A stretch of DNA of 64,000 bases from Bacterioplanes sp965233665. GTDB lineage: Bacteria > Pseudomonadota > Gammaproteobacteria > Pseudomonadales > Oceanobacteraceae. Of the stretch, positions 55,189 through 63,197 are shown in pieces. The notes under the pieces are model-generated. The model had not been told where the DNA came from. It did not search any database and worked only from the letters and a program-made list of their open reading frames with translations. A program made the position numbers and the translations under genes. Each line of letters begins with the position of its first letter. The stretch's first letter is position 1. The stretch lies in NCBI GenBank assembly GCA_965233665.1, contig CBDDTG010000021.1:20790-84789 (forward strand), given 5' to 3'.

Positions 55189-56400
55189 TTATACGTTGGC
55201 CGCTGCTTTTAATGCATCGACTTTGTCAGTTTTTTCCCAGGTAAAGGCGGTGAAGGTTTTGCTCTTCTGCTCGCCGTTTTCCTCGTACTCATAAGTGTGC
55301 TCGAACGGCTCGCGACCAAAGTGACCGTAAGCGGCAGTCAGTTGGTACATGGGGTAGAGCAGTTCCAGCTGGTTTTGAATGGCGTATGGGCGCAGGTCGA
55401 ACACGTCGCGCACTACCTTGGCCAACTCGATGTCGCTGATCTTGCCGGTGCCAAACGTGTTGATCGAAATCGACGTCGGCTCGGCCACGCCAATGGCGTA
55501 GGACACCTGTATTTCACAGCGATCTGCTAGGCCTGCGGCAACGATGTTTTTAGCCACATAGCGACCCATGTAGGCGGCACTGCGGTCAACTTTGGAAGGG
55601 TCTTTGCCAGAGAAAGCACCGCCACCGTGGCGCGCCATGCCGCCGTAGGTGTCGACGATGATCTTACGACCGGTGAGGCCGGCATCACCCACTGGGCCAC
55701 CAATCACAAAGTTACCCGTGGGGTTAATGTGATACAGGGTATCTTCAGTCAGCCACTCAGCTGGCAATACAGGTTTGATGATGTTTTCCAGCACGGCTTC
55801 GCGCAGGTCAGCTTGGTCGATGGACGGATCATGCTGGGTCGACAGCACCACGGCATCGACTTTGGGCGTGCCGCCTTCGTAGTTGATAGTGACCTGAGAC
55901 TTGGCATCCGGGCGCAGCCACGGCAGCATGCCGTTGCGGCGCAGCTCAGATTGACGCTGTACTAAGCGATGGGCGTAATACACAGGCGCAGGCATCAGGT
56001 TGGGGGTTTCGTTGGTGGCGTAACCAAACATCAGGCCTTGGTCACCGGCACCTTGGTCTTCGGGCTTAGCGCGGTCAACACCTTGGTTGATGTCCACCGA
56101 CTGCTTGCCAATGCCATTCAGAACCGCGCAGGTGGCGCCGTCAAAGCCGACATTGGAGCTGTCATAGCCGATGCCAGTGATGACGTCGCGCACAATGTCT
56201 TCCAGATCGACGTAGCACGAAGTGGTGACCTCGCCAGCGACCACGGCCATGCCGGTTTTTACCAGCGTCTCTACCGCCACACGCGCGTAGGGGTCACGAG
56301 CGATGATGGCATCGAGTACGGCGTCAGAAATCTGGTCGGCAACTTTGTCTGGATGGCCTTCAGACACAGACTCAGAAGTGAAGATGGAATATTCGCTCAT
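55189..56400 (-). CDS. metK: S-adenosylmethionine synthetase MetK
   Basis: 403 residues from the ATG at 56400, preceded by GAGAGGAC. Makes S-adenosylmethionine from methionine and ATP. Landmarks: TSESVSEGHPDKVADQISDAV as ESVSEGHPDKVADQ, GDQGLMFGYA, the phosphate loop GGGAFSGKDPSKVDRS, and YAIGVAEP. The frame is open for a further 36 codons upstream but that stretch overlaps sahR and is not part of the family. Ten bases separate it from the sahR stop. Confidence 0.98.
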   Translation of the reverse strand: MSEYSIFTSESVSEGHPDKVADQISDAVLDAIIARDPYARVAVETLVKTGMAVVAGEVTTSCYVDLEDIVRDVITGIGYDSSNVGFDGATCAVLNGIGKQSVDINQGVDRAKPEDQGAGDQGLMFGYATNETPNLMPAPVYYAHRLVQRQSELRRNGMLPWLRPDAKSQVTINYEGGTPKVDAVVLSTQHDPSIDQADLREAVLENIIKPVLPAEWLTEDTLYHINPTGNFVIGGPVGDAGLTGRKIIVDTYGGMARHGGGAFSGKDPSKVDRSAAYMGRYVAKNIVAAGLADRCEIQVSYAIGVAEPTSISINTFGTGKISDIELAKVVRDVFDLRPYAIQNQLELLYPMYQLTAAYGHFGREPFEHTYEYEENGEQKSKTFTAFTWEKTDKVDALKAAANV

Positions 56401-56410
56401 AGCGTCCTCT

Positions 56411-57415
56411 CTAATGTCGGTCCGCGCTGGGCGCGGGGCGATAAAACAGACGGAACTGGATTTGGAAGCCGTTTCGCAGTCCCAAAAATTGACTGGCGCC
56501 GGCGGCAAAGCCCGCCGCTTGCGCCCAGTCGGTTAAATCTTGCGGCTCAAAGCCGAGCCATAAATCACCGCAGGACTCTTTGGCCCAGCTTTGCTCATGG
56601 CGACATAAATCGGTAATCAATAGCACGCCACCGGGGGCTAATAGCTCAAACACATCGGCAAAAATCGCCTGCGGTGCCGGCACGTGGTGCAGCACCATAT
56701 TGGCGACGGCAAAATCAACGGCGACATGCTGTTGCTCTAGCAGCAGGCTCGTATCGCCCAGCTCACAGTGCACGTTGCTTAACTGCTGCAGCTCGACCGT
56801 TGCTTGGGCTTGGGCCAGCATTTGCGGCGAAATATCCACCGCGGTGACCTGCTTAAAACGCCGTGCCAGAGCCGGTAAAAATGCACCTTCGCCGGGGCCG
56901 ACTTCCAGAGCGTAGCGGCTCTGTCCCTGATAACCAGCGAGCAAATGCTCCAGTGCTTCGCCGTACTGATCGTAAGACGCGATTAAATCTTGCTGTTGCT
57001 TAAAAGCATCGGCATTGCGGGCGAAAAAATCGGCACAGGCGCGTGCGCGCTCGGCCAGTACCTGCGCCAAGTTATGCTGCAGCTGCGGCTCTAGCAGGGC
57101 ATCGCTGGCATCGATGGCGGCAAAGGTCGCCCGTAGCCAGTGACTCCAGTCATCATCGCCGCTGAGCAGCGGCCGACGATAAAAAATACTGGTGCCTTCG
57201 CGCTGAGTGCTGACCAAACCGGCTTGCGCCAACACTTTAAGGTGATGACTCATACCGGATTGCTTGACGTCAAACACCTGGCTGAGTTCCAACACACCAA
57301 ACGAGCCACGCCCTAGCAGTTTGAGAATACTCAAACGCAACGCATCGCCCGCCGCTTTTTGAGCTTGCGCTAAGCGTTGGTGGTTCAGTTGGTGGGTGTG
57401 TGACTCGGCATTCAT
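56411..57415 (-). CDS. sahR: SahR-like ArsR-family regulator fused to a SAM methyltransferase domain
   Basis: 334 residues. N-terminal winged helix of the ArsR family (about 18-85: LRLSILKLLGRGSFGVLELS, then VFDVKQSGMSHHLKVLAQAGLVSTQ) and a C-terminal class I methyltransferase-like domain with VGPGEGAFLPALARR and VDISPQMLAQAQ. This fusion is the SahR type, known to repress S-adenosylmethionine cycle genes in Proteobacteria and to respond to S-adenosylhomocysteine. The context is exactly that regulon (metK, ahcY, metF downstream) and an inverted repeat covers its own promoter. No ribosome site lies before the ATG. Confidence 0.85.
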   Translation of the reverse strand: MNAESHTHQLNHQRLAQAQKAAGDALRLSILKLLGRGSFGVLELSQVFDVKQSGMSHHLKVLAQAGLVSTQREGTSIFYRRPLLSGDDDWSHWLRATFAAIDASDALLEPQLQHNLAQVLAERARACADFFARNADAFKQQQDLIASYDQYGEALEHLLAGYQGQSRYALEVGPGEGAFLPALARRFKQVTAVDISPQMLAQAQATVELQQLSNVHCELGDTSLLLEQQHVAVDFAVANMVLHHVPAPQAIFADVFELLAPGGVLLITDLCRHEQSWAKESCGDLWLGFEPQDLTDWAQAAGFAAGASQFLGLRNGFQIQFRLFYRPAPSADRH

Positions 57416-57422
57416 AGGCCGC

Positions 57423-57451
57423 AGTGTAGGCGGCTTTTTAATCTATATCAA
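57423..57451 (-). promoter_or_regulatory. Predicted promoter of sahR-metK-ahcY-metF
   Basis: On the minus strand TTGATA (57446-57451) and TACACT (57423-57428) are 17 bases apart. Transcription would begin around 57415-57417, at the sahR ATG itself, predicting an almost leaderless mRNA. The -35 element is inside the left arm of the inverted repeat 57442-57467. Confidence 0.55.
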
Positions 57452-57467
57452 TATTTTTTGATATAGA
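57442..57467. promoter_or_regulatory. Probable SahR operator (inverted repeat)
   Basis: TCTATATCAA (57442-57451) and TTGATATAGA (57458-57467) are perfect 10-bp arms with a 6-base A/T spacer. The length, AT-richness and position over a promoter fit an ArsR-type operator and would make sahR autoregulated. The moxR gene, which starts at 57569 on the other strand, could also be affected. Confidence 0.65.
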
Positions 57468-57568
57468 GATTTGGTTCACAGCCTGCAGGCACCGCTGAGC
57501 CAACGACTTGGGTGCTGGGCACTAAGTCGGCATACTCAACTACCCTGCTGCAAACCGAGGAAAAACTC

Positions 57569-58603
57569 ATGTCCCCAGCCGCTGCCAGCCAACCGGCGAC
57601 GAGCAAAATCCAGGCGATGACCAGCCAATTGCAAACCGCCCTGGCGAGTGTGGTGCAGGCCCAGCCTGAGACCCTGCGTTTTGTGGTGGTGTGCTTATTG
57701 TGCCGTGGCCATTTGCTGCTTGAAGATGCCCCAGGGTTGGGCAAAACCACCTTGGCTAAAGCGCTGTCGAAGGCCTTGGCGCTGCGTATGAAGCGCATCC
57801 AATGCACGCCGGACTTAATGCCTTCCGATATTACCGGTATCAGCGTTTACAACAGCGAGGAGCATCAGTTTCACTTTATGCCGGGGCCGGTGTTCAGCAA
57901 CCTGGTGCTGGCGGATGAAATCAACCGTGCCACACCACGTACCCAAGCGGCGCTGCTGGAAGCCATGGCCGAGGGCACGGTTAGCGCTGATCGCAAAACG
58001 TATCAGCTGCCCAACCCCTTTATGGTGATGGCGACACAAAACCCAGTGGAGTTCAGCGGTACCTTTCCATTGCCAGAAGCGCAGTTAGACCGCTTTTTTA
58101 TGCGTTTGAGCCTGGGCTACCCCAATGAGGAGCAAGAGGTGGCGATGATGATGGCGCAACAGCAGGGCCACCCACTCGATGCCTTGAAGCCGCTGTTGAA
58201 TGAAACGACCTTGCTGGCGCTGCAGGCACAAGTCGACAAGATCACCCTGGCAGAGCCCATGGCACGTTACATCAGCCAGCTGGTGCGGGCGACGCGCGAG
58301 CAACCTGGGGTCAAACTGGGTGCCAGCCCGCGCGGTTCGCTGGCCTTGATGCAAGCCAGTCGGGCACTGGCCTTGATATCCGGGCGCAAAGCGGTGACGC
58401 CGGACGTGATTAAGCCATTGTTAGAGCCCATCTTGGCCCATCGCATTCTATTTCGTGATGCCGCTTTGCAACGTATTGAGGGGCGTCAGGAATTTTGGCA
58501 GCAGCTGCTCAGCAGCGTCGCGGTGCCGGATTACGCCAGTGATGACAAGCCTGCTGCCCAGTCTGATAGCGAATCTAACAACAACACCGATCATTCGGCA
58601 TGA
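57569..58603 (+). CDS. MoxR family AAA+ ATPase
   Basis: 344 residues from the ATG at 57569, with GAGGAAAA five bases upstream. AAA+ chaperone-like ATPase with Walker A APGLGKTTLAKAL (near 73-82), Walker B VLADEINRATPRTQAALLEAM, sensor MATQNPVEFSGTFPLPEAQLDRF, and a C-terminal lid. MoxR ATPases help assemble or mature complexes; beside DUF58 and transglutaminase genes this is a standard three-gene set. Its ATGA stop overlaps the DUF58 start. Divergent from sahR. Confidence 0.93.
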   Translation: MSPAAASQPATSKIQAMTSQLQTALASVVQAQPETLRFVVVCLLCRGHLLLEDAPGLGKTTLAKALSKALALRMKRIQCTPDLMPSDITGISVYNSEEHQFHFMPGPVFSNLVLADEINRATPRTQAALLEAMAEGTVSADRKTYQLPNPFMVMATQNPVEFSGTFPLPEAQLDRFFMRLSLGYPNEEQEVAMMMAQQQGHPLDALKPLLNETTLLALQAQVDKITLAEPMARYISQLVRATREQPGVKLGASPRGSLALMQASRALALISGRKAVTPDVIKPLLEPILAHRILFRDAALQRIEGRQEFWQQLLSSVAVPDYASDDKPAAQSDSESNNNTDHSA

Positions 58604-59808
58604 GCCAAGGCAACCTCGAAGCCCAGCTGCGGCCCGTGCTTGATTGGCTCGGACGTTACCTGAACGCCCATCGCTTTTTGTGGCTGATGTCACTGGCGTG
58701 TTTTTTGATGGCCTGGAATCGTGGCATTGCACTGCTGTATGGCGGGCTGGCACTCATGTTGGCGTTGATCGCCATCAGCTGGATTTTGCCCTGGTGGGCG
58801 CTGCGCGGTTTGCAACTGCAGCGCCAGCAATGGGGTGAAGCCAGCAGCGGTGGCGAGCTGGTGCTGCAATACCACTGTCAGCCGCGCCAAGCGCTGTTTT
58901 TTGTCAGTATCGAAGAATCCATGCCAGGCCAGCGCCAGCAGCACTTTATCCCGCGCTTGCAAGAGGGTGTGTTGCGGTTAAGTTACGCCAGCCCGGCACG
59001 CGGCATCTATACCCTGCCAGCCCCCACGGTTAGCTGCGCTTGGCCATTTGGCTTTGTGCAGCGGCGGGTGCAACTGCTCAGCCCGGGATGTCAGGTGCGA
59101 GTGCAACCCAAAGTTCATGCCATTCGCACACTGCCGCAGCCCTGTGCAGATAATCCCTTGATGGCGGGGGCGGATTCATTGATGAGCCGCGGTGCGCACA
59201 GTGAGTTTGCCGGCATTCGCCCTTACCGCGATGGCGATTCGATGAAGCATGTGCACTGGAGCGCTTCGGCGCGGCAGCAGCAGCTGGTGGTGCGCGAGTT
59301 CCACAGTTTTGATCAGCCGTCCTGGCTGGTGGTGGTCGACGCCAACGCAGCCAACCAAGTGGGCGATGAGGTGGAAAATACCTTTGAGTTTGCCGTGCAA
59401 ATAGCGGCATCCATCTTGGAATACGCACGTCAGCAGCAGTTAAGCGCCAGCGTGGTGGTCGGTGGCAGCGAGCGCACACAGCTGAGCATTGAACCCGGGG
59501 CGGCAGACATCGGTGATGCGCTGTGGCAGCTGGCAGAAGTGCAGGCCGATGGCTTGCAAGACTACAGTGAGTTGATTGCTACGGCGGTGGCCGAGCGTCA
59601 GGAACCACCGATTGTCGTGACCATTCGCAGCGACCAGCACAGTATCCAGTTGCCGCCGTGTGGCGGTCATTTGGACATAGTGTACGCTGCGGCCAGCTTC
59701 GACTTCCCCATGGCCAATTACGCTCAAGGCTGGCAGCAGCTGCGCAGCGACCACTGGCAACTGAGGTTGCATCGACTCAGCAAATTGCATCAGGTGTTGT
59801 CGTTATGA
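58600..59808 (+). CDS. DUF58 domain protein
   Basis: 402 residues. Two N-terminal membrane helices (about 26-42 and 46-70) followed by a periplasmic or cytoplasmic beta domain and the DUF58/VWA-like core: SRGAHSEFAGIRPYRDGDSMKHVHWSASAR, then LVVREFHSFDQPSWLVVVDANA. The conserved RxYxxGDxxRxIxWxxxAR-type signature is recognisable. Function not established; it is the regular partner of MoxR. Overlaps moxR and tgpA by four bases at each end (ATGA), so the three are translationally coupled. Confidence 0.92.
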   Translation: MSQGNLEAQLRPVLDWLGRYLNAHRFLWLMSLACFLMAWNRGIALLYGGLALMLALIAISWILPWWALRGLQLQRQQWGEASSGGELVLQYHCQPRQALFFVSIEESMPGQRQQHFIPRLQEGVLRLSYASPARGIYTLPAPTVSCAWPFGFVQRRVQLLSPGCQVRVQPKVHAIRTLPQPCADNPLMAGADSLMSRGAHSEFAGIRPYRDGDSMKHVHWSASARQQQLVVREFHSFDQPSWLVVVDANAANQVGDEVENTFEFAVQIAASILEYARQQQLSASVVVGGSERTQLSIEPGAADIGDALWQLAEVQADGLQDYSELIATAVAERQEPPIVVTIRSDQHSIQLPPCGGHLDIVYAAASFDFPMANYAQGWQQLRSDHWQLRLHRLSKLHQVLSL

Positions 59809-61985
59809 TTGCGCGGCAGGCGGTATTTTTCTGGTTGGCATTACAGCTAGCGGTGGTGACCGGCGGCGCGCTGTCGACCTTATTTGGCGTTGCCATCGGC
59901 GTGCCTTTGGGGTTGTTGGCGCTGTTGGCTAACGGCTGGGTGTTACGCCAAGCCTGGCAGCAACGAGACGACATCAGTGCCAACAAAGTGCTGAGTGATG
60001 GCCTAGCAGCGAGCGGCTTAATGGCTTTTCTGGCCTTGCTGTTCACGCTGGGGTTGCTGGAGGCATTAAGCGTCTTGCTGGTCATGATCCAGCTGGCGTT
60101 GAGTGCCATGACCCAACGCTACCGGCAGTTTTACTTGTTGCAGTTGGTGAGCTTTGTGTTGTTGCTGACCGGTGCGGCCGAAGCCACCAGCGGCGGCTAT
60201 TTGCTGGTGATGCTGGCGTTTTGCATTTTGGCTGCTTTTTCGCTCAGTGAGGCTTGGCTCGATCGCGGTGATAGCCAACTGCAAGTGGCGGGCCCTGGCA
60301 TACGGCCGCGGCTTAAGGTCAGTGCTTTGGTGATGTTGGTGGCGTTTGCCTTCTATTTAGCGGTGCCGCGTCTGGCGCCGCTGAATTGGGGGGGGCAGCA
60401 ATCCTCCAGCCCAGACTTTTACCACGATGAGCAGTGGCAATCTCAGGCGCGAGATACGCCGCCCAGTGATGAGGGCAAACAGTATAAGTCGCCGCAGGAG
60501 CGCAGCAGCCAGGAAGGCTATCAGGAGCTAAACCAAATCAGTGAGCTGTCGGACTTTGGCGACGACTATCGCTACGATGGCTTTAACGAGCAGTTTGATA
60601 TTCGCGACGGTGAGCGCAGTGGCGCCGTTGATCTCAACGCCATCGTCGCGCGCATGAAGGCCAGCCGTGGTGCCTATTTGAAAGTACGCAGCTTTGACAC
60701 CTTTGACGGCATTCGCTGGTCGTCCAGCAGTGAGGATATTTCTCGCAAGCTGCGCACCGACAACAGTGGCAAGGTACAGCTGCGCGCCGGTGAAGGCAGC
60801 TTCCTGCAGGTGATCGAAATCGAGCAGCCGATGCCTGCTTGGCTGCCCGTGGCGCCGGACCCCGTCACTTTGTGGCTGCCGGCCAGCTCGGTGGCCTTGG
60901 ATCAATACGGTCATCCGCTGTTGCCTGCTACCTTGACGCCAGGCACGCGCTACAGCGTGCGCTCCAGCGATGAGCGCCGCGACGGCCGGCCGCTATCCAA
61001 CAGTGCTGGGCCCGATGATTTTGATTTGCAGTTGCCCAGCCGCTTCGACCCGCGCATTCGCCGCCTGGCGCGTGAGGTTACGCAAGCTGGGCAATCGCCC
61101 TATCAGCGCGCGGTGTTGCTGGAGCAGCATTTGCGTAGCGAATACGACTACAGCTTTGAGTCGATTTTACAGTCCCAGGGCGAAACGCCATTGAATCGCT
61201 TTTTGTTCGAAGATAAGCGCGGCCATTGCGAATTTTTTGCCAGCGCCATGACCATCATGCTACGCAGTCTGAACATTCCGGCACGTTTGGTGACCGGCTT
61301 TAGCGCCACCAGCCAAAACCCGCTAACCGGCTACTTTGAGATTCGTGCCATTGACGGCCATGCCTGGACCGAAGCCTGGATCGACGGCCAATGGGTCACC
61401 TTTGAGCCAACGGCCTATTATCAACTGCCGCGTCCGCAGCCCAGCGCGTTTGCCGGTGAGCAACTGCAGCAATACGCCGAAGACATTGCCCGGCGCAGCC
61501 AGGCCGCTGAGGGCGACTGGTCGTTGGCCGCCATGCTCAGTGGTCTGTGGATGCTGATTTACAGCGCCTTGGTCATGCTGCTGGCGGCGGTTAAGTGGTT
61601 GATTTTAGGCTTATGGCCGCTGTGGCTGCTGCTGACGGTTGTGGCCAGCGTTGCTTATTGGCAGCGCTCGCGCTGGTGGCCTTTAGCGCAAGCGCATTAC
61701 AGCCGCTGGTGCATTGAGCGCTATCAACCGCAGCAAGCAGAGCAAGCCTGGCCGTTTTACGTTTACCACTTGCAACGCATCGGCCTCTATCACGGTGTGA
61801 CGCGTCAGCAACAGCAAGGCATTGAAGCCTGGGCGCAGCAACTGCCCTCTAAGGCTTTGCAGCAACTGGCCCAGGGGGTGTGTGAGCAGCTTTATCACCA
61901 TCAAGCCATGGCGCTGGGGCAACTGCAGCTGTGGGCAAAAGAGGCAGCACAGGAGTTGCTGCAGCGACCTGAGGATAAGTCATAA
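59805..61985 (+). CDS. tgpA: TgpA-like membrane transglutaminase (DUF3488)
   Basis: 726 residues from the ATG at 59805, which overlaps the DUF58 stop (ATGA); an earlier start would lie inside DUF58. Five to six N-terminal membrane helices (to about 185), a large periplasmic transglutaminase-like domain, one more helix near 590-620 and a cytoplasmic DUF4129-like tail. Triad positions: Cys475 in RGHCEFFASAM, His519 in DGHAWTEAW, and the third position is Glu534 in TFEPTAYY where the family usually has Asp. In Pseudomonas aeruginosa TgpA is essential; its substrate is not known. Confidence 0.92.
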   Translation: MIARQAVFFWLALQLAVVTGGALSTLFGVAIGVPLGLLALLANGWVLRQAWQQRDDISANKVLSDGLAASGLMAFLALLFTLGLLEALSVLLVMIQLALSAMTQRYRQFYLLQLVSFVLLLTGAAEATSGGYLLVMLAFCILAAFSLSEAWLDRGDSQLQVAGPGIRPRLKVSALVMLVAFAFYLAVPRLAPLNWGGQQSSSPDFYHDEQWQSQARDTPPSDEGKQYKSPQERSSQEGYQELNQISELSDFGDDYRYDGFNEQFDIRDGERSGAVDLNAIVARMKASRGAYLKVRSFDTFDGIRWSSSSEDISRKLRTDNSGKVQLRAGEGSFLQVIEIEQPMPAWLPVAPDPVTLWLPASSVALDQYGHPLLPATLTPGTRYSVRSSDERRDGRPLSNSAGPDDFDLQLPSRFDPRIRRLAREVTQAGQSPYQRAVLLEQHLRSEYDYSFESILQSQGETPLNRFLFEDKRGHCEFFASAMTIMLRSLNIPARLVTGFSATSQNPLTGYFEIRAIDGHAWTEAWIDGQWVTFEPTAYYQLPRPQPSAFAGEQLQQYAEDIARRSQAAEGDWSLAAMLSGLWMLIYSALVMLLAAVKWLILGLWPLWLLLTVVASVAYWQRSRWWPLAQAHYSRWCIERYQPQQAEQAWPFYVYHLQRIGLYHGVTRQQQQGIEAWAQQLPSKALQQLAQGVCEQLYHHQAMALGQLQLWAKEAAQELLQRPEDKS

Positions 61986-62069
61986 ACTATAAGTTCAGTT
62001 GAATTTATTGATTTCTGCAATGAAGGTGGGCGGCGTACTCTGAGTGAGTCCATTACACGGAGAGCCGTT

Positions 62070-62192
62070 ATGAACCTTATTGAAGTCATCTTTCACCAAC
62101 TGCTGAACCCACCTGGCCATGCGTTACAGCCGCATGGCAGTAGTCAGTGCAATTACGATAACGATTACTACGGCGATCGTATGTGTCGTTAG
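62070..62192 (+). CDS. Small ORF of 40 residues, unknown
   Basis: A 40-codon frame with a good ribosome site (GGAG seven bases before the ATG). It has a hydrophobic start (MNLIEVIFHQLL), a Pro/His/Gly middle and a tail rich in Asp, Tyr and Asn with two cysteines (SQCNYDNDYYGDRMCR). No signal peptide or membrane helix long enough to be sure. The last four bases overlap the opposing azlD stop. It is the only candidate gene in the gap between tgpA and azlD. Family not recognised. Confidence 0.45.
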   Translation: MNLIEVIFHQLLNPPGHALQPHGSSQCNYDNDYYGDRMCR

Positions 62193-62497
62193 CCATGCGC
62201 CAGCCAAGCAAAGGCCAGCATGCTCAGCAAACAGGTCAGCAGTACTTTACGTGTTAGCAGAGCCAATGCGATGGCAATGATGGCTGCGAGCAAATAAGGG
62301 TTGCTGGCGTTGAGCGCCAGTTGCTCATGCTGGATGATAACCAGAGGCGCCCAAATTGCGGTCAGTACCGCCGGTGCGCAGTGGCTCATAAACTGCTGAA
62401 ACTCGTGGCTGAGCTTAAAATGAATGGCGGGTGATAGCAGCAAATAACGGCTGGCGAACACCACCATTGTCATGGCAATAATGCTGAGCCAAATCAT
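62189..62497 (-). CDS. azlD: AzlD family branched-chain amino acid exporter subunit
   Basis: 102 residues from the ATG at 62497, which overlaps the azlC stop (ATGA); the longer frame upstream is inside azlC. Three to four membrane helices with the AzlD pattern MIWLSIIAMTMVVFASRYLLL as TMVVFASRYLL, APAVLTAIWAPLV, and LTRKVLLTCLLSM. With AzlC it forms an exporter for branched-chain amino acids or related compounds. Confidence 0.92.
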   Translation of the reverse strand: MIWLSIIAMTMVVFASRYLLLSPAIHFKLSHEFQQFMSHCAPAVLTAIWAPLVIIQHEQLALNASNPYLLAAIIAIALALLTRKVLLTCLLSMLAFAWLAHG

Positions 62498-63186
62498 CCC
62501 AACACCTCCTTGGCGGCAGGGCGCAGGCGCGACACCGCATAGCCCAAGCTCATGGCCAGCAAAACGCTGATCAGCAGCGCACCCGGAACCTGCCAATAGG
62601 TGAGCGCCACAGAGCCGATCACAGCCACCAATACGGTGGTGAGGGTAGCCAGGTCGCGCACGGCCGGAATCGACAAAGCAATAAATGTGGAAGCAACGGC
62701 AAAGTCGAGCCCCAGCTGATCGAGCTGCTCAATGGATTGGCCGGCGACGATGCCGAGCAGTGTGGACAGATTCCAGCACAGGTAAAACGACAAGCCCGCC
62801 CCTAGGGCAAAAAAGCGATTCAACGGCTGTTGCTGGGCGGTTAAGACAAACAACTCATCTGTCAGTAAAAAGCCCAGCCCATAGCGCCATTTGGCGGGCA
62901 GCGTCTTGATGCGATCACGCAGGCTCAAGGCATAAAGCAAATGACGAGCCGCAATCAGCGCCACGGTTAATAACAGCACCACCAGACCGCTGCCTGCGGC
63001 CAGCATACCGGTGGCAACAATTTGCGCTGAGCCGGCAAACACAAACAGCGACATGGCTTGCGCTTGCCAGGCGCTGAAACCGGATTCAATGGCGTATGAT
63101 CCCGCTAGGATGCCCCACGGCACCACGGCGAGATTTAACGGCATCATGGCCAAACAACCGCGCAAGCAGGCTTGGGTATTGGACAT
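62494..63186 (-). CDS. azlC: AzlC family branched-chain amino acid exporter subunit
   Basis: 230 residues, about six to seven membrane helices. Landmarks of AzlC: PWGILAGSYAIESGFSAWQAQAMS as PWGILAGSYAIESG, FVFAGSAQIVATGML, the ARHLLYALSLRDRI motif, and LGFLLTDELFVLT. Inner-membrane exporter. The AraC-type regulator gene lies 11 bases upstream on the same strand, so the three make one unit, a common arrangement. Confidence 0.94.
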   Translation of the reverse strand: MSNTQACLRGCLAMMPLNLAVVPWGILAGSYAIESGFSAWQAQAMSLFVFAGSAQIVATGMLAAGSGLVVLLLTVALIAARHLLYALSLRDRIKTLPAKWRYGLGFLLTDELFVLTAQQQPLNRFFALGAGLSFYLCWNLSTLLGIVAGQSIEQLDQLGLDFAVASTFIALSIPAVRDLATLTTVLVAVIGSVALTYWQVPGALLISVLLAMSLGYAVSRLRPAAKEVLG

Positions 63187-63197
63187 CGAAGACTTCC

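Noticed and set aside
57416..57568. S-adenosylmethionine or S-adenosylhomocysteine riboswitch before the sahR-metK operon
   Set aside because: The predicted transcript has almost no leader; the inverted repeat fits a protein operator better.
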